Shown here: positions 28,309 through 36,502 of the stretch, piece after piece
How the letters are laid out: each line of letters starts with the position of its first letter
Position numbering within the stretch: the first letter of the stretch is position 1
DNA from: Leisingera thetidis
Lineage (GTDB): Bacteria > Pseudomonadota > Alphaproteobacteria > Rhodobacterales > Rhodobacteraceae
DNA: 64,000 nt
Reading direction: 5' to 3'
Assembly: GCF_025857195.1 (NCBI RefSeq)
Contig: NZ_CP109787.1
Span: 2,359,501 to 2,423,500, forward strand
Position numbers and translations under genes: made by a program
Notes under the pieces: model-generated
Told to the model about the DNA's origin: nothing
Databases searched by the model: none
The model's input: only the letters and a program-made list of their open reading frames with translations

Positions 28309-29727
28309 TCAGGCCAGCGCCGCCTCCCGCGCCACCGCCGCGATGGCCGCCTGCACGTCCGCCTCCCGGCTGCGGTGGTTGACGATCGCCGCCCGCAGCA
28401 TCACGCGGCCCTGCGCCCGGGTGGTGGAAAACACCGCCTCGCCGGTTTCCTGCAGGGTCTGGGCGATATGCGCGTTCAGTGCCGACTGCGCGTCGGGCGG
28501 CAGATCGCTGCGCGCGGTGAACACGCAGACGTTGGAGACCACCGGCGCCCCCAGCGCCATCTTCGGCTGCGCCTCCACCTCGGCCGCCATGAATGCTGCC
28601 AGTTCGCAGTTGCCGGTGATCGCCTCCGAGAATGCGGCCTCGCCATAGGTCTCCAGCGCCGTCCACACCTTCAGCGCCCGGTTGCCGCGGCTGAGGTCGA
28701 TGCCGTAATCGCAGAACCACGGCTCGCCGCCCGCCAGCCCGCGCTCGGCCCCCTCCAGATACGACGGCCGCGCCGCAAAGGCCGCCCGGTGCTCCTCCTC
28801 GTTGCGCAGCAGCGCCATGCCGCAGTCATAGCCCACGTACATCCACTTGTGGAAATCCAGCGCGATGCTGTCGGCCCGCCCGATGCCGTCGGACAGCGAC
28901 CTGTAGGGCTCCGCGGCAATCCGCGTCCAGGCCCCGAAAGCCCCGTCCACATGCAGCCACAGCCCCAGCTCCGCCGCCGCATCGGCCAGCGCCTCCAGAT
29001 CATCGAACAGCCCCAGGTCCACCGACCCCGCGGTGCCCACCGCCAGGAACGGCACCGCGCCCGCGGCCCTGTCCTCCGCCACCATGGCCGCCAGCGCCGC
29101 ACAATCCATCCGGCCAGCAATCAAGGGCACCTTGCGCAGGTTCTCCGAGCCGATGCCGAGCAGCTCCACCGCCTTCAGCGTCGCATTGTGGACGCCCTCG
29201 CCGGCATAGGCGGTCAGCCGCGCATCGCCCTGCCCCTGTTTGCGCAGGTTCTTCAGCACCCTGAGCCGGGCCGCCTGAAACGCAATCACCGTCGCCTGCG
29301 AGGTGCCGGTCACCAGGATGCCGCTGGCGCTCTCCGGCATCCCCATCTTTGCCCGCGTCCAGTCCACGACCGCGCGCTCCATGTAGTTGGCGCCGTGATC
29401 GCGCCCGCCCATGTTGGCATTGACCGCCGCCGCCGCCAGGCTGCTGATCAGGTCCGTGGCCAGCCCCGACCCCTGCACCCAGCCCCAGAACCGCGGATGC
29501 GTGTTGCCGCCGTGATAAGGCAGCACGTCGCGGATGATCCGGTCCACCGTCTCCCGCGGCCCGCGCGCCTCCGCCGTCACCGCATAGCGCGCGTCGATAT
29601 CCTCCGGCACCGCCTGCCAGGGCCGCTCCGCCGCCGCTTGCATCTGGTCCAGGGCCGCCTCCAGCATCCGCTGCGCCTCCGCCCGGAACGCCGCCCAATC
29701 CTGCGTCTTGATCCCTTTGTCAGCCAC
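28309..29727 (-). CDS. PLP-dependent group II decarboxylase
   Basis: A 472-residue decarboxylase related to aromatic-L-amino-acid and glutamate decarboxylases. The PLP lysine motif is DFHKWMYVGYDC; upstream are THPRFWGWVQGSG, the ILVTGTSQATVIAF phosphate-binding region and WLHVDGAFGAW with the PLP-stacking/Asp region. The start is a GTG at 29725-29727 with GGAGG nine bases upstream. It would convert an amino acid to an amine; the exact substrate (aromatic, diaminobutyrate or other) cannot be read from the sequence. Stands alone, divergent from parE. Confidence 0.88.
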   Translation of the reverse strand: MADKGIKTQDWAAFRAEAQRMLEAALDQMQAAAERPWQAVPEDIDARYAVTAEARGPRETVDRIIRDVLPYHGGNTHPRFWGWVQGSGLATDLISSLAAAAVNANMGGRDHGANYMERAVVDWTRAKMGMPESASGILVTGTSQATVIAFQAARLRVLKNLRKQGQGDARLTAYAGEGVHNATLKAVELLGIGSENLRKVPLIAGRMDCAALAAMVAEDRAAGAVPFLAVGTAGSVDLGLFDDLEALADAAAELGLWLHVDGAFGAWTRIAAEPYRSLSDGIGRADSIALDFHKWMYVGYDCGMALLRNEEEHRAAFAARPSYLEGAERGLAGGEPWFCDYGIDLSRGNRALKVWTALETYGEAAFSEAITGNCELAAFMAAEVEAQPKMALGAPVVSNVCVFTARSDLPPDAQSALNAHIAQTLQETGEAVFSTTRAQGRVMLRAAIVNHRSREADVQAAIAAVAREAALA

Positions 29728-29869
29728 CCGCGCGCCCTCCTTCTGCCGTTCGCTGGCAGCGGTTTAGCCCGCAGCACGTTGAACTGCACGGAAAATATCA
29801 CCGCACCCGGATAACCGGAACTTGTCTTCGAAGCTTTGAAAACTAGTGCCGCCCGCCCGCGCCGGCGCC

Positions 29870-29878
29870 TTATCCACA
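29870..29878 (+). promoter_or_regulatory. consensus DnaA box upstream of parE
   Basis: TTATCCACA, the exact consensus DnaA box, 83 bp before the parE start codon and 142 bp upstream of the divergent decarboxylase gene. A single site may be chance, but AT-containing 9-mers like this are rare in sequence of this base composition. Confidence 0.4.
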
Positions 29879-29961
29879 ACCCCTTGCGTCCCTCTTCCAC
29901 CCGGCCCCGACACCTGCCATAATGGCTGCCAATCAACACCAAGGAAGAGCAGTTCCCGCAC

Positions 29962-31920
29962 ATGGCCGACGACCTCCTCAGCACGCCTGCAGCCGACATC
30001 TATGACGCCTCCTCGATCGAGGTTCTGGAAGGCCTCGAACCGGTCCGCCAGCGCCCCGGCATGTATATCGGCGGCACCGATGAGCGGGCGCTGCACCACA
30101 TGGTGGCGGAAATCCTCGACAACTCGATGGACGAGGCCGTCGCGGGCCATGCCAACCGCATCGAAGTCACCCTCAATGCGGACTACTCGATCACCGTCAC
30201 CGACAACGGCCGCGGCATCCCGATCGACCCGCACCCCAAGTTCCCGGACAAATCCGCGCTCGAGGTGATCCTCTGCACCCTGCACGCCGGCGGCAAGTTC
30301 TCCGGCAAGGCCTACCAGACCTCGGGCGGCCTGCACGGCGTCGGCTCCTCGGTGGTGAACGCGCTGTCGGATTCGCTGGTGGTGCAGGTGGCCAAGAACA
30401 AGGAGCTGTTCGAACAGCGCTTCTCCCGCGGCCTGCCGCTGGGTCCGGTCGAAAAGGTCGGCGCCGCCCCCAACCGCCGCGGCACCATGGTGACCTTCCA
30501 CGCGGATGAGCAGATCTTCGGCCACCACCGCTTCAAGCCCGCGCGCCTGTTCAAGCTGGTGCGCTCCAAGGCCTATCTGTTCTCCGGCGTCGAGATCCGC
30601 TGGAAGACCCTGATCGACGACAATGAGACCCCGGCCGAGGCCACCTTCCACTTCCCCGGCGGCCTCAAGGACTACCTGACGGAGGTGCTCGGCAAATCCT
30701 CCGTCTACGCCGACGCGCCGTTTGCCGGCAAGGTCGAGTTCCGCGAGAAATTCAACGCGCCGGGTTATGTCGAATGGGCGATCAACTGGACGCCCTCGCG
30801 CGACGGCTTCACCCAGTCCTACTGCAACACCGTGCCCACGCCTGAGGGCGGCACCCATGTGGCCGGCTTCTGGTCCGCCATCCTCAAGGGCATCAAGGCC
30901 TACGGCGAGCTGGTGGGCAACAAGAAGGCCGGCAATATCACCCGCGACGACCTGATGGCGGGCGGCTGCGCGCTGGTCAGCTGCTTCATCGCCGACCCGG
31001 CCTTTGTCGGCCAGACCAAGGACCGCCTGTCGACCGAGGCCGCCGCCAAGATGGTGGAAAACTCGGTCCGCGACCATTTCGACAACTGGCTCGCCGCCGA
31101 CACCAAATCGGCCGGCGCCATCCTCGACTTCCTGGTGCTGCGCGCCGAGGAGCGCCTGCGCCGCAAGCAGGAGAAGGAAACCCAGCGCAAATCCGCCACC
31201 AAGAAGCTGCGCCTGCCCGGCAAGCTCACCGACTGCACCTCGAAAGACCGCGCCGGCACCGAGCTGTTCATCGTCGAGGGCGACTCCGCGGGCGGTTCCG
31301 GCAAGGGCGCGCGCAACCGGGTCAACCAGGCGCTCTTGCCGCTGAAGGGCAAGATCCTGAACGTGCTGGGGGCGGCGTCGAACAAGCTCGGCTCCAACGC
31401 CGAGATCAACGACCTCTGCGAAGCGCTTGGCGTCGGCCTCGGCACCAAGTTCAACCTTGATGATCTGCGCTATGACAAGATCATCATCATGACCGACGCG
31501 GACGTCGACGGCGCCCATATCGCCTCGCTCCTGATGACCTTCTTCTTCACCCAGATGCGGCCCTTGATCGACGGCGGCCACCTCTACCTCGCCTGCCCTC
31601 CGCTGTTCCGCCTGACGCAAGGCGCGCGCCGTGTCTACTGCCTCGACGAGGCGGAGCGCGACAAGTGGCTGGAAAAGGGCCTCGGCGGCAAGGGCAAGAT
31701 CGATGTCTCCCGCTTCAAGGGTCTTGGCGAAATGGACGCCAAGGACCTGAAGGAGACCACGATGGACCCCACCACCCGGAAATTGATCCGCGTCACCATC
31801 GACGAGGACGAGCCCGGCGAGACCGGTGATTTGGTCGAGCGCCTGATGGGCAAGAAACCCGAGCTTCGCTTCCAGTATATTCAGGAGAACGCGAAGTTCG
31901 TCGAGGAGCTGGATGTTTGA
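29962..31920 (+). CDS. parE: DNA topoisomerase IV subunit B
   Basis: A 652-residue type IIA topoisomerase ATPase subunit, which with ParC decatenates chromosomes. Seen are the GHKL ATP site (EILDNSMDEA, DNGRGIP, SGGLHGVGSSVVNALS), the transducer, the TOPRIM domain (EGDSAGGSGKGAR, MTDADVDGAHI) and the C-terminal FKGLGEMDAKDLKETTMDP. The short length and PVRQRPGMYIGGTD favour ParE over GyrB, which in this group is about 805 residues. It is followed 12 bp later by an unrelated AT-richer gene. Confidence 0.95.
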   Translation: MADDLLSTPAADIYDASSIEVLEGLEPVRQRPGMYIGGTDERALHHMVAEILDNSMDEAVAGHANRIEVTLNADYSITVTDNGRGIPIDPHPKFPDKSALEVILCTLHAGGKFSGKAYQTSGGLHGVGSSVVNALSDSLVVQVAKNKELFEQRFSRGLPLGPVEKVGAAPNRRGTMVTFHADEQIFGHHRFKPARLFKLVRSKAYLFSGVEIRWKTLIDDNETPAEATFHFPGGLKDYLTEVLGKSSVYADAPFAGKVEFREKFNAPGYVEWAINWTPSRDGFTQSYCNTVPTPEGGTHVAGFWSAILKGIKAYGELVGNKKAGNITRDDLMAGGCALVSCFIADPAFVGQTKDRLSTEAAAKMVENSVRDHFDNWLAADTKSAGAILDFLVLRAEERLRRKQEKETQRKSATKKLRLPGKLTDCTSKDRAGTELFIVEGDSAGGSGKGARNRVNQALLPLKGKILNVLGAASNKLGSNAEINDLCEALGVGLGTKFNLDDLRYDKIIIMTDADVDGAHIASLLMTFFFTQMRPLIDGGHLYLACPPLFRLTQGARRVYCLDEAERDKWLEKGLGGKGKIDVSRFKGLGEMDAKDLKETTMDPTTRKLIRVTIDEDEPGETGDLVERLMGKKPELRFQYIQENAKFVEELDV

Positions 31921-31932
31921 AGGGGAACCTAT

Positions 31933-32487
31933 TTGTTCGCAAACTTCGTTGATTTTTCTGACGCCAAGAAAACTCGCAAGGCCCTACTCGCGGTCGCGAT
32001 CTCGACTCTTTTCGCCAGCAATGTAGTCACATTTTCCGGCAGCTTCTCGCTGTTTGGGCCAGCTGTGACGATCGACCAAATCAAGCTCGTTGGCTTTGGG
32101 CGAATTGCTTCATTTTTCTTGCTGACAGTGTTTTTGATCCGCTCCGGACCGATTTTCGTGGAGTCGTTGTCGAAAACGCACCTTGAATTGTTATCGCGAC
32201 AAGAGAAACTTGCATCTGCGAAACTCAAAGGTAAGTGGGTCGACATTATCGAACCGTTTGATCAACAGCCGAGAAACAATACTGAAGCTCATGAAAGACA
32301 ACAGTACGAATTAGCTCATTCGTTCACATTGGTGCGTACGCGCAGGCAGCAAACGTACGAGTTTCTTGTTCTCTTCACACATGCAGCCACAATTCTGCTG
32401 GTGGATTTCAGTCTTCCTATCTTGCTTGGAGTAACTGCCTTTCTTGATCCACATCGGGCTGGCAGTTTCCTGGAAATGCTGCCTTAA
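31933..32487 (+). CDS. hypothetical membrane protein, AT-rich
   Basis: A 184-residue protein of unknown function. It has two N-terminal hydrophobic segments (about residues 16-38 and 50-70), a charged central part (SLSKTHLELLSRQEKLASAK), and a C-terminal hydrophobic pair (FLVLFTHAATILLVDFSLPILL), so probably four helices. The start is TTG at 31933 with AGGGGA six bases upstream. Its base composition is visibly less GC-rich than parE or other neighbours, with codons such as TTT, AAA and ATT common. It looks like recently acquired DNA sitting directly behind parE, next to repeats. Confidence 0.7.
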   Translation: MFANFVDFSDAKKTRKALLAVAISTLFASNVVTFSGSFSLFGPAVTIDQIKLVGFGRIASFFLLTVFLIRSGPIFVESLSKTHLELLSRQEKLASAKLKGKWVDIIEPFDQQPRNNTEAHERQQYELAHSFTLVRTRRQQTYEFLVLFTHAATILLVDFSLPILLGVTAFLDPHRAGSFLEMLP

Positions 32488-32553
32488 ACGGCGAAACTCT
32501 TCTGAGCAATTCCTGTTTCCCGCTCAGCCCCCCTCTCTAGTTCCGAGTTACAA

Positions 32554-32611
32554 GGCCCGCGCCTGACCTTGGGAGGGCGCGAATGCGCCTTCCCAAGGTC
32601 AGGCGCGGGCC
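32554..32611. repeat. long palindrome, dispersed repeat copy A
   Basis: Two 27-base arms, 32554-32580 and 32585-32611, around a GAAT loop; only one arm position fails to match and that one is a G-T wobble. The outer sequence begins GGCCCGCGCCTGACC. The right arm continues into a 30-base sequence (32599-32628) that recurs exactly at 32821-32850 and 43293-43322, so this is a member of a dispersed family. Confidence 0.85.
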
Positions 32612-32703
32612 GTGCCGCTGCGCGCCACGCCCCAGTGGGCACACCGCCACCGTCACATTCCACGGCACTGGCATCAGCGAAGGGCTCCGCCCGTCCGAAC
32701 CTC

Positions 32704-32797
32704 AAACGCTCCCCCGGAGCGTTTGCCGCTGCGCGGACCGGTTCGAACTCCCGGGGGGAGTTGAGACCGTCCCGGAAACTGTCCGGGGGACAGTTTC
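32704..32797. repeat. three tandem short hairpins
   Basis: Three perfect stem-loops in a row, each with a 3-base CCC or GGG loop: AAACGCTCC/GGAGCGTTT (32704-32724), AACTCCC/GGGAGTT (32746-32762) and GAAACTGTCC/GGACAGTTTC (32775-32797). The stem sequences differ but the design is the same. They may act as terminators, RNA-stability elements or mobile-repeat parts. Confidence 0.75.
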
Positions 32798-32820
32798 AGG
32801 TCGAAACGGGCAGAGCCCAA

Positions 32821-32850
32821 TCAGGCGCGGGCCGTGCCGCTGCGCGCCAC
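32821..32850. repeat. dispersed repeat end, copy B
   Basis: A 30-base exact copy of 32599-32628 and 43293-43322 (starts TCAGGCGCGGGCC, ends GCGCGCCAC). Here the left palindrome arm is missing. Similarity to copy A goes on for about 15 more bases (CCCCA...GGGCA). Confidence 0.85.
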
Positions 32851-32875
32851 ACCCCAAGAGGGCATAGCGAAATCT

Positions 32876-33142
32876 TCACGCTCTAATGCGTTGACCGCAC
32901 AACTGCCACATCTTCGTTTCCGGATCCTGCACGGCTACGCCTTCTTCTTTCAGCATTTCCAATAGTGTCCTAGAGATGTGGCCAACATGCTCAACGTGCC
33001 CACCATAGATGCCCAGGGCACGCCCAATTTCCGCGTTCTTTAGGCCGTCTTCAGGTGCCATTTCCAAAACAGTGCGAACCGCAGATTTCAATAGAGCCAT
33101 GGCTTGTTGCGCATCAGCGTAAGCTTTGTTCAAATCAGTCAT
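32876..33142 (-). CDS. small winged-helix-like protein
   Basis: An 88-residue protein. The middle and end read as a winged helix-turn-helix: EDGLKNAEIGRALGI, then YGGHVEHVGHISRTLLEML and a short beta wing VAVQDPETKMWQL. The N-terminal helix (DLNKAYADAQQAMALLKSAV) may mediate dimerisation. The ATG at 33142 has GGAG about ten bases upstream. Base composition is lower in GC than the surroundings, like the gene at 31933. Its stop lies 26 bp from repeat copy B. A role as a DNA-binding regulator is inferred. Confidence 0.65.
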   Translation of the reverse strand: MTDLNKAYADAQQAMALLKSAVRTVLEMAPEDGLKNAEIGRALGIYGGHVEHVGHISRTLLEMLKEEGVAVQDPETKMWQLCGQRIRA

Positions 33143-33627
33143 CGTCGATGTTCTCCAATACGTGCCATCTTTCTCCCCTGCTGCCGCAGCGGTTGCAAGT
33201 GTTGCGCCGAACCCCAAACCACCGCACGCCCCGCTTGTGCACCCTTAACTTGGGCCTGCCATACTCCAATCCGTCGCGACAACAGGTGCGGACTGACACC
33301 CCGCACCGCCAGGAGATACGGGAGCCCCCAAGACCACCTCCTTCATCGGGTGCAGGGGTTTTCCGCAAACCGAGAGCTTTCGAGCGGACATGGGGGCTTG
33401 CGATCCCCTGCCCGGCCCTCCGCCCTCCGGCGGCGCCGCCCTCTCTTACCCGGCACGGCACGGCCGCAGCAACAGCGGCCCCCCGGCCCCGGACAGCGCA
33501 AACCCCGGACGGAGCCCCTCCTGCCGGGCCGAACGCGCATGCCGCATGACACCTGCGTGAGGCCGGTTGCCTGAAACCCCTGTCCCTTCCTAAGGTCAGG
33601 CAGCCCCCCCCACGCAGGAGACCGGCC
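33143..33627. other. 485-bp intergenic region, no gene seen
   Basis: Divergent region between the small winged-helix gene and the membrane-protein gene at 33628. Open frames have shadow-like composition. The right half returns to the high GC of the chromosome, so the edge of the AT-richer block is probably near 33300. Confidence 0.45.
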
Positions 33628-34392
33628 ATGAGCTTCATCGCTGACAACCAGCTGCCGCTGCTGCTGCTGTTCTTCCTCGCAGGTGCCGCCGGCACCCTCT
33701 TCCTGTTCCGCAAGCCCGCAGGCCACCGGGCCTGGAAACTGGCGGATCTGGTGTGGGTGGTGCTCGGCGGTTTCGGCGCGCTGGCGGCGGTGGTCTCGGG
33801 CATCTACGCCGCCGACTCCTCCAGGCTGGAGCGCCAGATCGACATCGCCTATGCCGCCACCGCCGCCTTCGACCGCGACGCCGCCCGCTTCCGCCTGCGG
33901 TTCTGCGACCCCGCCTATGACGCCGATATCGCGACCTTGTGCGACAAGGTCGAATTCCTCTCCGCCTCCACCGCCGGCAATGCCGAGCTGCCGCTGTTCA
34001 TCGCGGTGACGGATGAGGTGGCGCCGCTGCAGGGCCTCAGCTTCCTGTTCGGCACCTCCCGCTCGGACATGGACGAGATGAAGGACATGGAAGCCCAGGC
34101 CCGCGCCTTCGACCCGGCGTCGTTTCTGGTCTTCACCTCGCTCGACGCACCCGCCCAGGCCGCAGTGGACAACATGCGCCGCAAGGTGCCCGCCATTGCC
34201 GGCGACTTCCTGATCATCGCCCGCGCCTATGACGGCCTCATTGCCCATGTCGCCAAGCTCAAGCAGGAATGGGAATACCTGCAGGACAATGCCCATATCC
34301 TGGTGCTGCAGATCATCGCGCTGTGCCTGGTCAGCTTCGCGGCGCCCTTCCGGCTCGGCAAATCCATTGTCGAGCTGCGCCGCCGCCGCTAA
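33628..34392 (+). CDS. hypothetical membrane protein
   Basis: A 254-residue protein with two N-terminal helices (LPLLLLFFLAGAAGTLFLF and LADLVWVVLGGFGALAAVV), a large soluble part of about 160 residues and one C-terminal helix (ILVLQIIALCLVSFAAPF) followed by a basic tail. Two cysteines (FCDPAYDADIATLC, about residues 92 and 105) may form a disulfide. I do not recognise the family. A good AGGAG precedes the ATG. It is 29 bp upstream of the glycosylase gene and likely co-transcribed. Confidence 0.75.
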   Translation: MSFIADNQLPLLLLFFLAGAAGTLFLFRKPAGHRAWKLADLVWVVLGGFGALAAVVSGIYAADSSRLERQIDIAYAATAAFDRDAARFRLRFCDPAYDADIATLCDKVEFLSASTAGNAELPLFIAVTDEVAPLQGLSFLFGTSRSDMDEMKDMEAQARAFDPASFLVFTSLDAPAQAAVDNMRRKVPAIAGDFLIIARAYDGLIAHVAKLKQEWEYLQDNAHILVLQIIALCLVSFAAPFRLGKSIVELRRRR

Positions 34393-34421
34393 CCTGACCG
34401 GACCGCCACCGGGGAGCCGCC

Positions 34422-35078
34422 ATGCGCAGCTTTGACGAGATCTTCGCCATTTCCGCAGACCGCCACGGCGGCCCCGCGGCGCTGGAGGCCAAGCTCGGCC
34501 CGCCCGGCCCGGACGCCACCGACCTGCCGGAGGACCGCTGGCTGGCGGTGATGACAAAATGCATCTTCCAGGCGGGCTTCAACTGGCAGGTGATCGAGGC
34601 CAAATGGGACGGCTTCGAGGAAGTCTTCCACCGCTTCGATCCCGGCCGCTGCGCCTTCATGGAGGAGGCAGAGTTCGACGACATCCTGCAGGACACCCGG
34701 GTGGTCCGCAACGGCGCCAAGCTGGCCACGGTCCGGACAAACGCCGCCTTCCTGATGGCGCTGCGCGATGAGGGCGGTGCCGGTCAGGTGCTGGGCGGCT
34801 GGCCCTCCACCGATTTCATCGGGCTTCTGGACATGCTCAAGAAACGCGGCGCCCGCCTCGGCGGCATGACCGGGCAGTACGCGATGCGCTTTGCCGGCCG
34901 CGACAGTTTCATCCTCAGCCGGGACGTCACCGCCCGGCTGACCGCCGAAGGGGTGATCGACAAGCCCGCCGCCTCCAAAACCGCGCTCAAGGCGGTGCAG
35001 GCGGCCTTCAACAAGTGGATGGCGCAATCGGGCCGCCCGCTGACCCAGATCAGCCGCGTGCTGGCGCTGAGCTGCTGA
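34422..35078 (+). CDS. DNA-3-methyladenine glycosylase I-like protein
   Basis: A 218-residue protein related to the Tag family (PF03352, HhH-GPD superfamily), which removes 3-methyladenine. The core is visible: WLAVMTKCIFQAGFNWQVIE, DDILQDTRVVRNGAKLATVRTNA, and LKKRGARLGGMTGQYAMRF. The N-terminus begins RSFDEIFAISADRHGG and lacks the Cys and His zinc ligands that open E. coli Tag (RCxW...), and the C-terminal His/Cys ligands are also not obvious. So it is a zinc-less branch, common in Alphaproteobacteria, and its substrate may differ. Confidence 0.83.
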   Translation: MRSFDEIFAISADRHGGPAALEAKLGPPGPDATDLPEDRWLAVMTKCIFQAGFNWQVIEAKWDGFEEVFHRFDPGRCAFMEEAEFDDILQDTRVVRNGAKLATVRTNAAFLMALRDEGGAGQVLGGWPSTDFIGLLDMLKKRGARLGGMTGQYAMRFAGRDSFILSRDVTARLTAEGVIDKPAASKTALKAVQAAFNKWMAQSGRPLTQISRVLALSC

Positions 35079-35097
35079 TCCGAAGGACCGCCCGCAG

Positions 35098-35778
35098 ATG
35101 ATCCGCCTCCTGCTTCTTGCCCTGCTGTTCCTGGCCGCCTGCGGCCGCCCGCTGACGCAGACCGAACGCGCCTATCTGGACGGGCTGCACGGCAGCTCGC
35201 TGGATACGGGGCGGGTGCGGATCGTGCGCGGCGCGCCGGTCGGGGCGGTCACCTTCCGGCGCACGGTGCGCCCGCGCGTGACCTGCCGCGAACGCATCCT
35301 GCCGCCGGTCAAGGAGGAGGTGGTGACCTCCTCGCCCGCCGCGGTGGCGCTGTTCAACCGGATCTTCTTTGTCCGCGACTGGTATCTCGACAACTACCTG
35401 CCGGAGTATCCGGACAAGCTGCATCTGGTCGAGGCGATGCTGCTGGCGCATGAGGCGACCCATGTCTGGCAATGGCAGAACCGCAAGCGCACCGGCTACA
35501 CCCCCTTGCGCGCCGCCGCCGAACACGGCAGCCGCCGCGACCCCTATCTGTTCGACCTGGCCGCCGCGCCGGAGTTCCTCGCCTACGGTTATGAGCAGCA
35601 GGGCGCCATCATCGAGGAATACGTCTGCTGCCGCGCCCTCGCCCCGCAGGCCGCCCGCACCAAGCGCCTGCACCGCATGCTGGAAGCCGCGATGCCGGTC
35701 CGCCCGCTGCCGCACTCCCGCGAGCAGGACGTCTACCTGCCCTGGAAGGACGCGGAACTGAAAGGCATCTGCGACTGA
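35098..35778 (+). CDS. lipoprotein with HExxH metallopeptidase motif
   Basis: A 226-residue putative lipoprotein: hydrophobic signal with lipobox LAAC (Cys15). The centre carries LLAHEATHVWQWQ, a perfect HExxH zinc-peptidase motif (His118, Glu119, His122); a possible third ligand lies in GAIIEEYVCC about 80 residues later. Cysteines in RVTCRER and ELKGIC may form a disulfide. I do not recognise a named family, but the motif context suggests a cell-envelope peptidase. It starts 19 bp after the glycosylase gene and probably shares its transcript. Confidence 0.75.
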   Translation: MIRLLLLALLFLAACGRPLTQTERAYLDGLHGSSLDTGRVRIVRGAPVGAVTFRRTVRPRVTCRERILPPVKEEVVTSSPAAVALFNRIFFVRDWYLDNYLPEYPDKLHLVEAMLLAHEATHVWQWQNRKRTGYTPLRAAAEHGSRRDPYLFDLAAAPEFLAYGYEQQGAIIEEYVCCRALAPQAARTKRLHRMLEAAMPVRPLPHSREQDVYLPWKDAELKGICD

Positions 35779-35788
35779 CGGGGGCGGT

Positions 35789-36427
35789 TCAGCCCGGCCC
35801 CGCCCCGCCGGTCTGCTGCTGGAACCGCCGCGACAGCAGCCCGGTGACGGCCAGCATCACGGCGGTCATGGCGGCAATCAGCAGCAGATAGACCGACAGG
35901 ATCAGCGTGGCCGGAACCGCGTGGTTCAGCTGCGAGAACACCCCCAGCGCAACCGGCGTGTACCAGGACACCGCCGAGACCGCGCCGGAGGCCGCGAACA
36001 GCGCCCGCTGCATCCGGCCCATGCCCTGAAACAGCGGCCTGCCGGCCTGGCGGCGCAGGTGCGGCAGGATCACCATGTGAATGAAGGCCCCGTTCAGCGT
36101 CAGCACCGCCACCACCAGCAGCTTGGCATGCACCTTGGGGTTCTGCAGCTGCAGCGGATCCTGCAGCGCATAGAGCAGCAGAAAGCCGAAACCGGTCAGC
36201 CACAGCAGCTTCAACCCGGCATCGACCACCCTGGCCGCGAATTCGAAACCGGCCACGCGTTCGGCGCTTGCCTGCCCCGGCACGAAGAACCGCAGCAGCA
36301 GCAGGTCCAGCAGCGTGGCGCCGCCCAGCCCGGCGGCAAGGCCGATGAAATGCAGGAACCGCAGAACGGTGCGCGCGCTTTCAGCGGGATCATCAAGAAA
36401 CAGGCCGGGAAGCGTGGATAGGGTCAT
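35789..36427 (-). CDS. CopD-like integral membrane protein
   Basis: A 212-residue membrane protein with five to six helices. RFLHFIGLAAGLGGATLLDLLLLRFF, FGFLLLYALQ, VHAKLLVVAVLTLNGAFIHMVILP and VSAVSWYTPVALGVF resemble the CopD/YtfL-like four-helix proteins with conserved histidines that might bind haem or metal. A Fur-like palindrome lies about 60 bp upstream, so iron or another metal may regulate it. The 3' end converges on the HExxH lipoprotein gene. Function uncertain. Confidence 0.65.
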   Translation of the reverse strand: MTLSTLPGLFLDDPAESARTVLRFLHFIGLAAGLGGATLLDLLLLRFFVPGQASAERVAGFEFAARVVDAGLKLLWLTGFGFLLLYALQDPLQLQNPKVHAKLLVVAVLTLNGAFIHMVILPHLRRQAGRPLFQGMGRMQRALFAASGAVSAVSWYTPVALGVFSQLNHAVPATLILSVYLLLIAAMTAVMLAVTGLLSRRFQQQTGGAGPG

Positions 36428-36485
36428 AGCGGATCAGCACTTGCGCGAGGGGTTGGAAATGGTTGCCCGCTTGCCCTACATGATA

Positions 36486-36502
36486 TTGCGAGTCATTCGC
36501 AA
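36486..36502. promoter_or_regulatory. iron-box-like palindrome
   Basis: TTGCGA (36486-36491), spacer GTCAT, TCGCAA (36497-36502). The layout resembles binding sites of Fur-family regulators (TGCGAnTnATTCGCA type). It is 59 bp upstream of the CopD-like gene, a normal operator position, in an otherwise featureless gap to the gene at 36718. Confidence 0.45.

Larger units (their letters stand above)
32488..32875. other. repeat-rich noncoding block
   Basis: No gene. The block holds a 58-bp palindrome (32554-32611), three small tandem hairpins (32704-32797) and a second copy of a 30-bp repeat end (32821-32850). It joins the AT-rich gene to a small leftward winged-helix gene. Confidence 0.7.
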
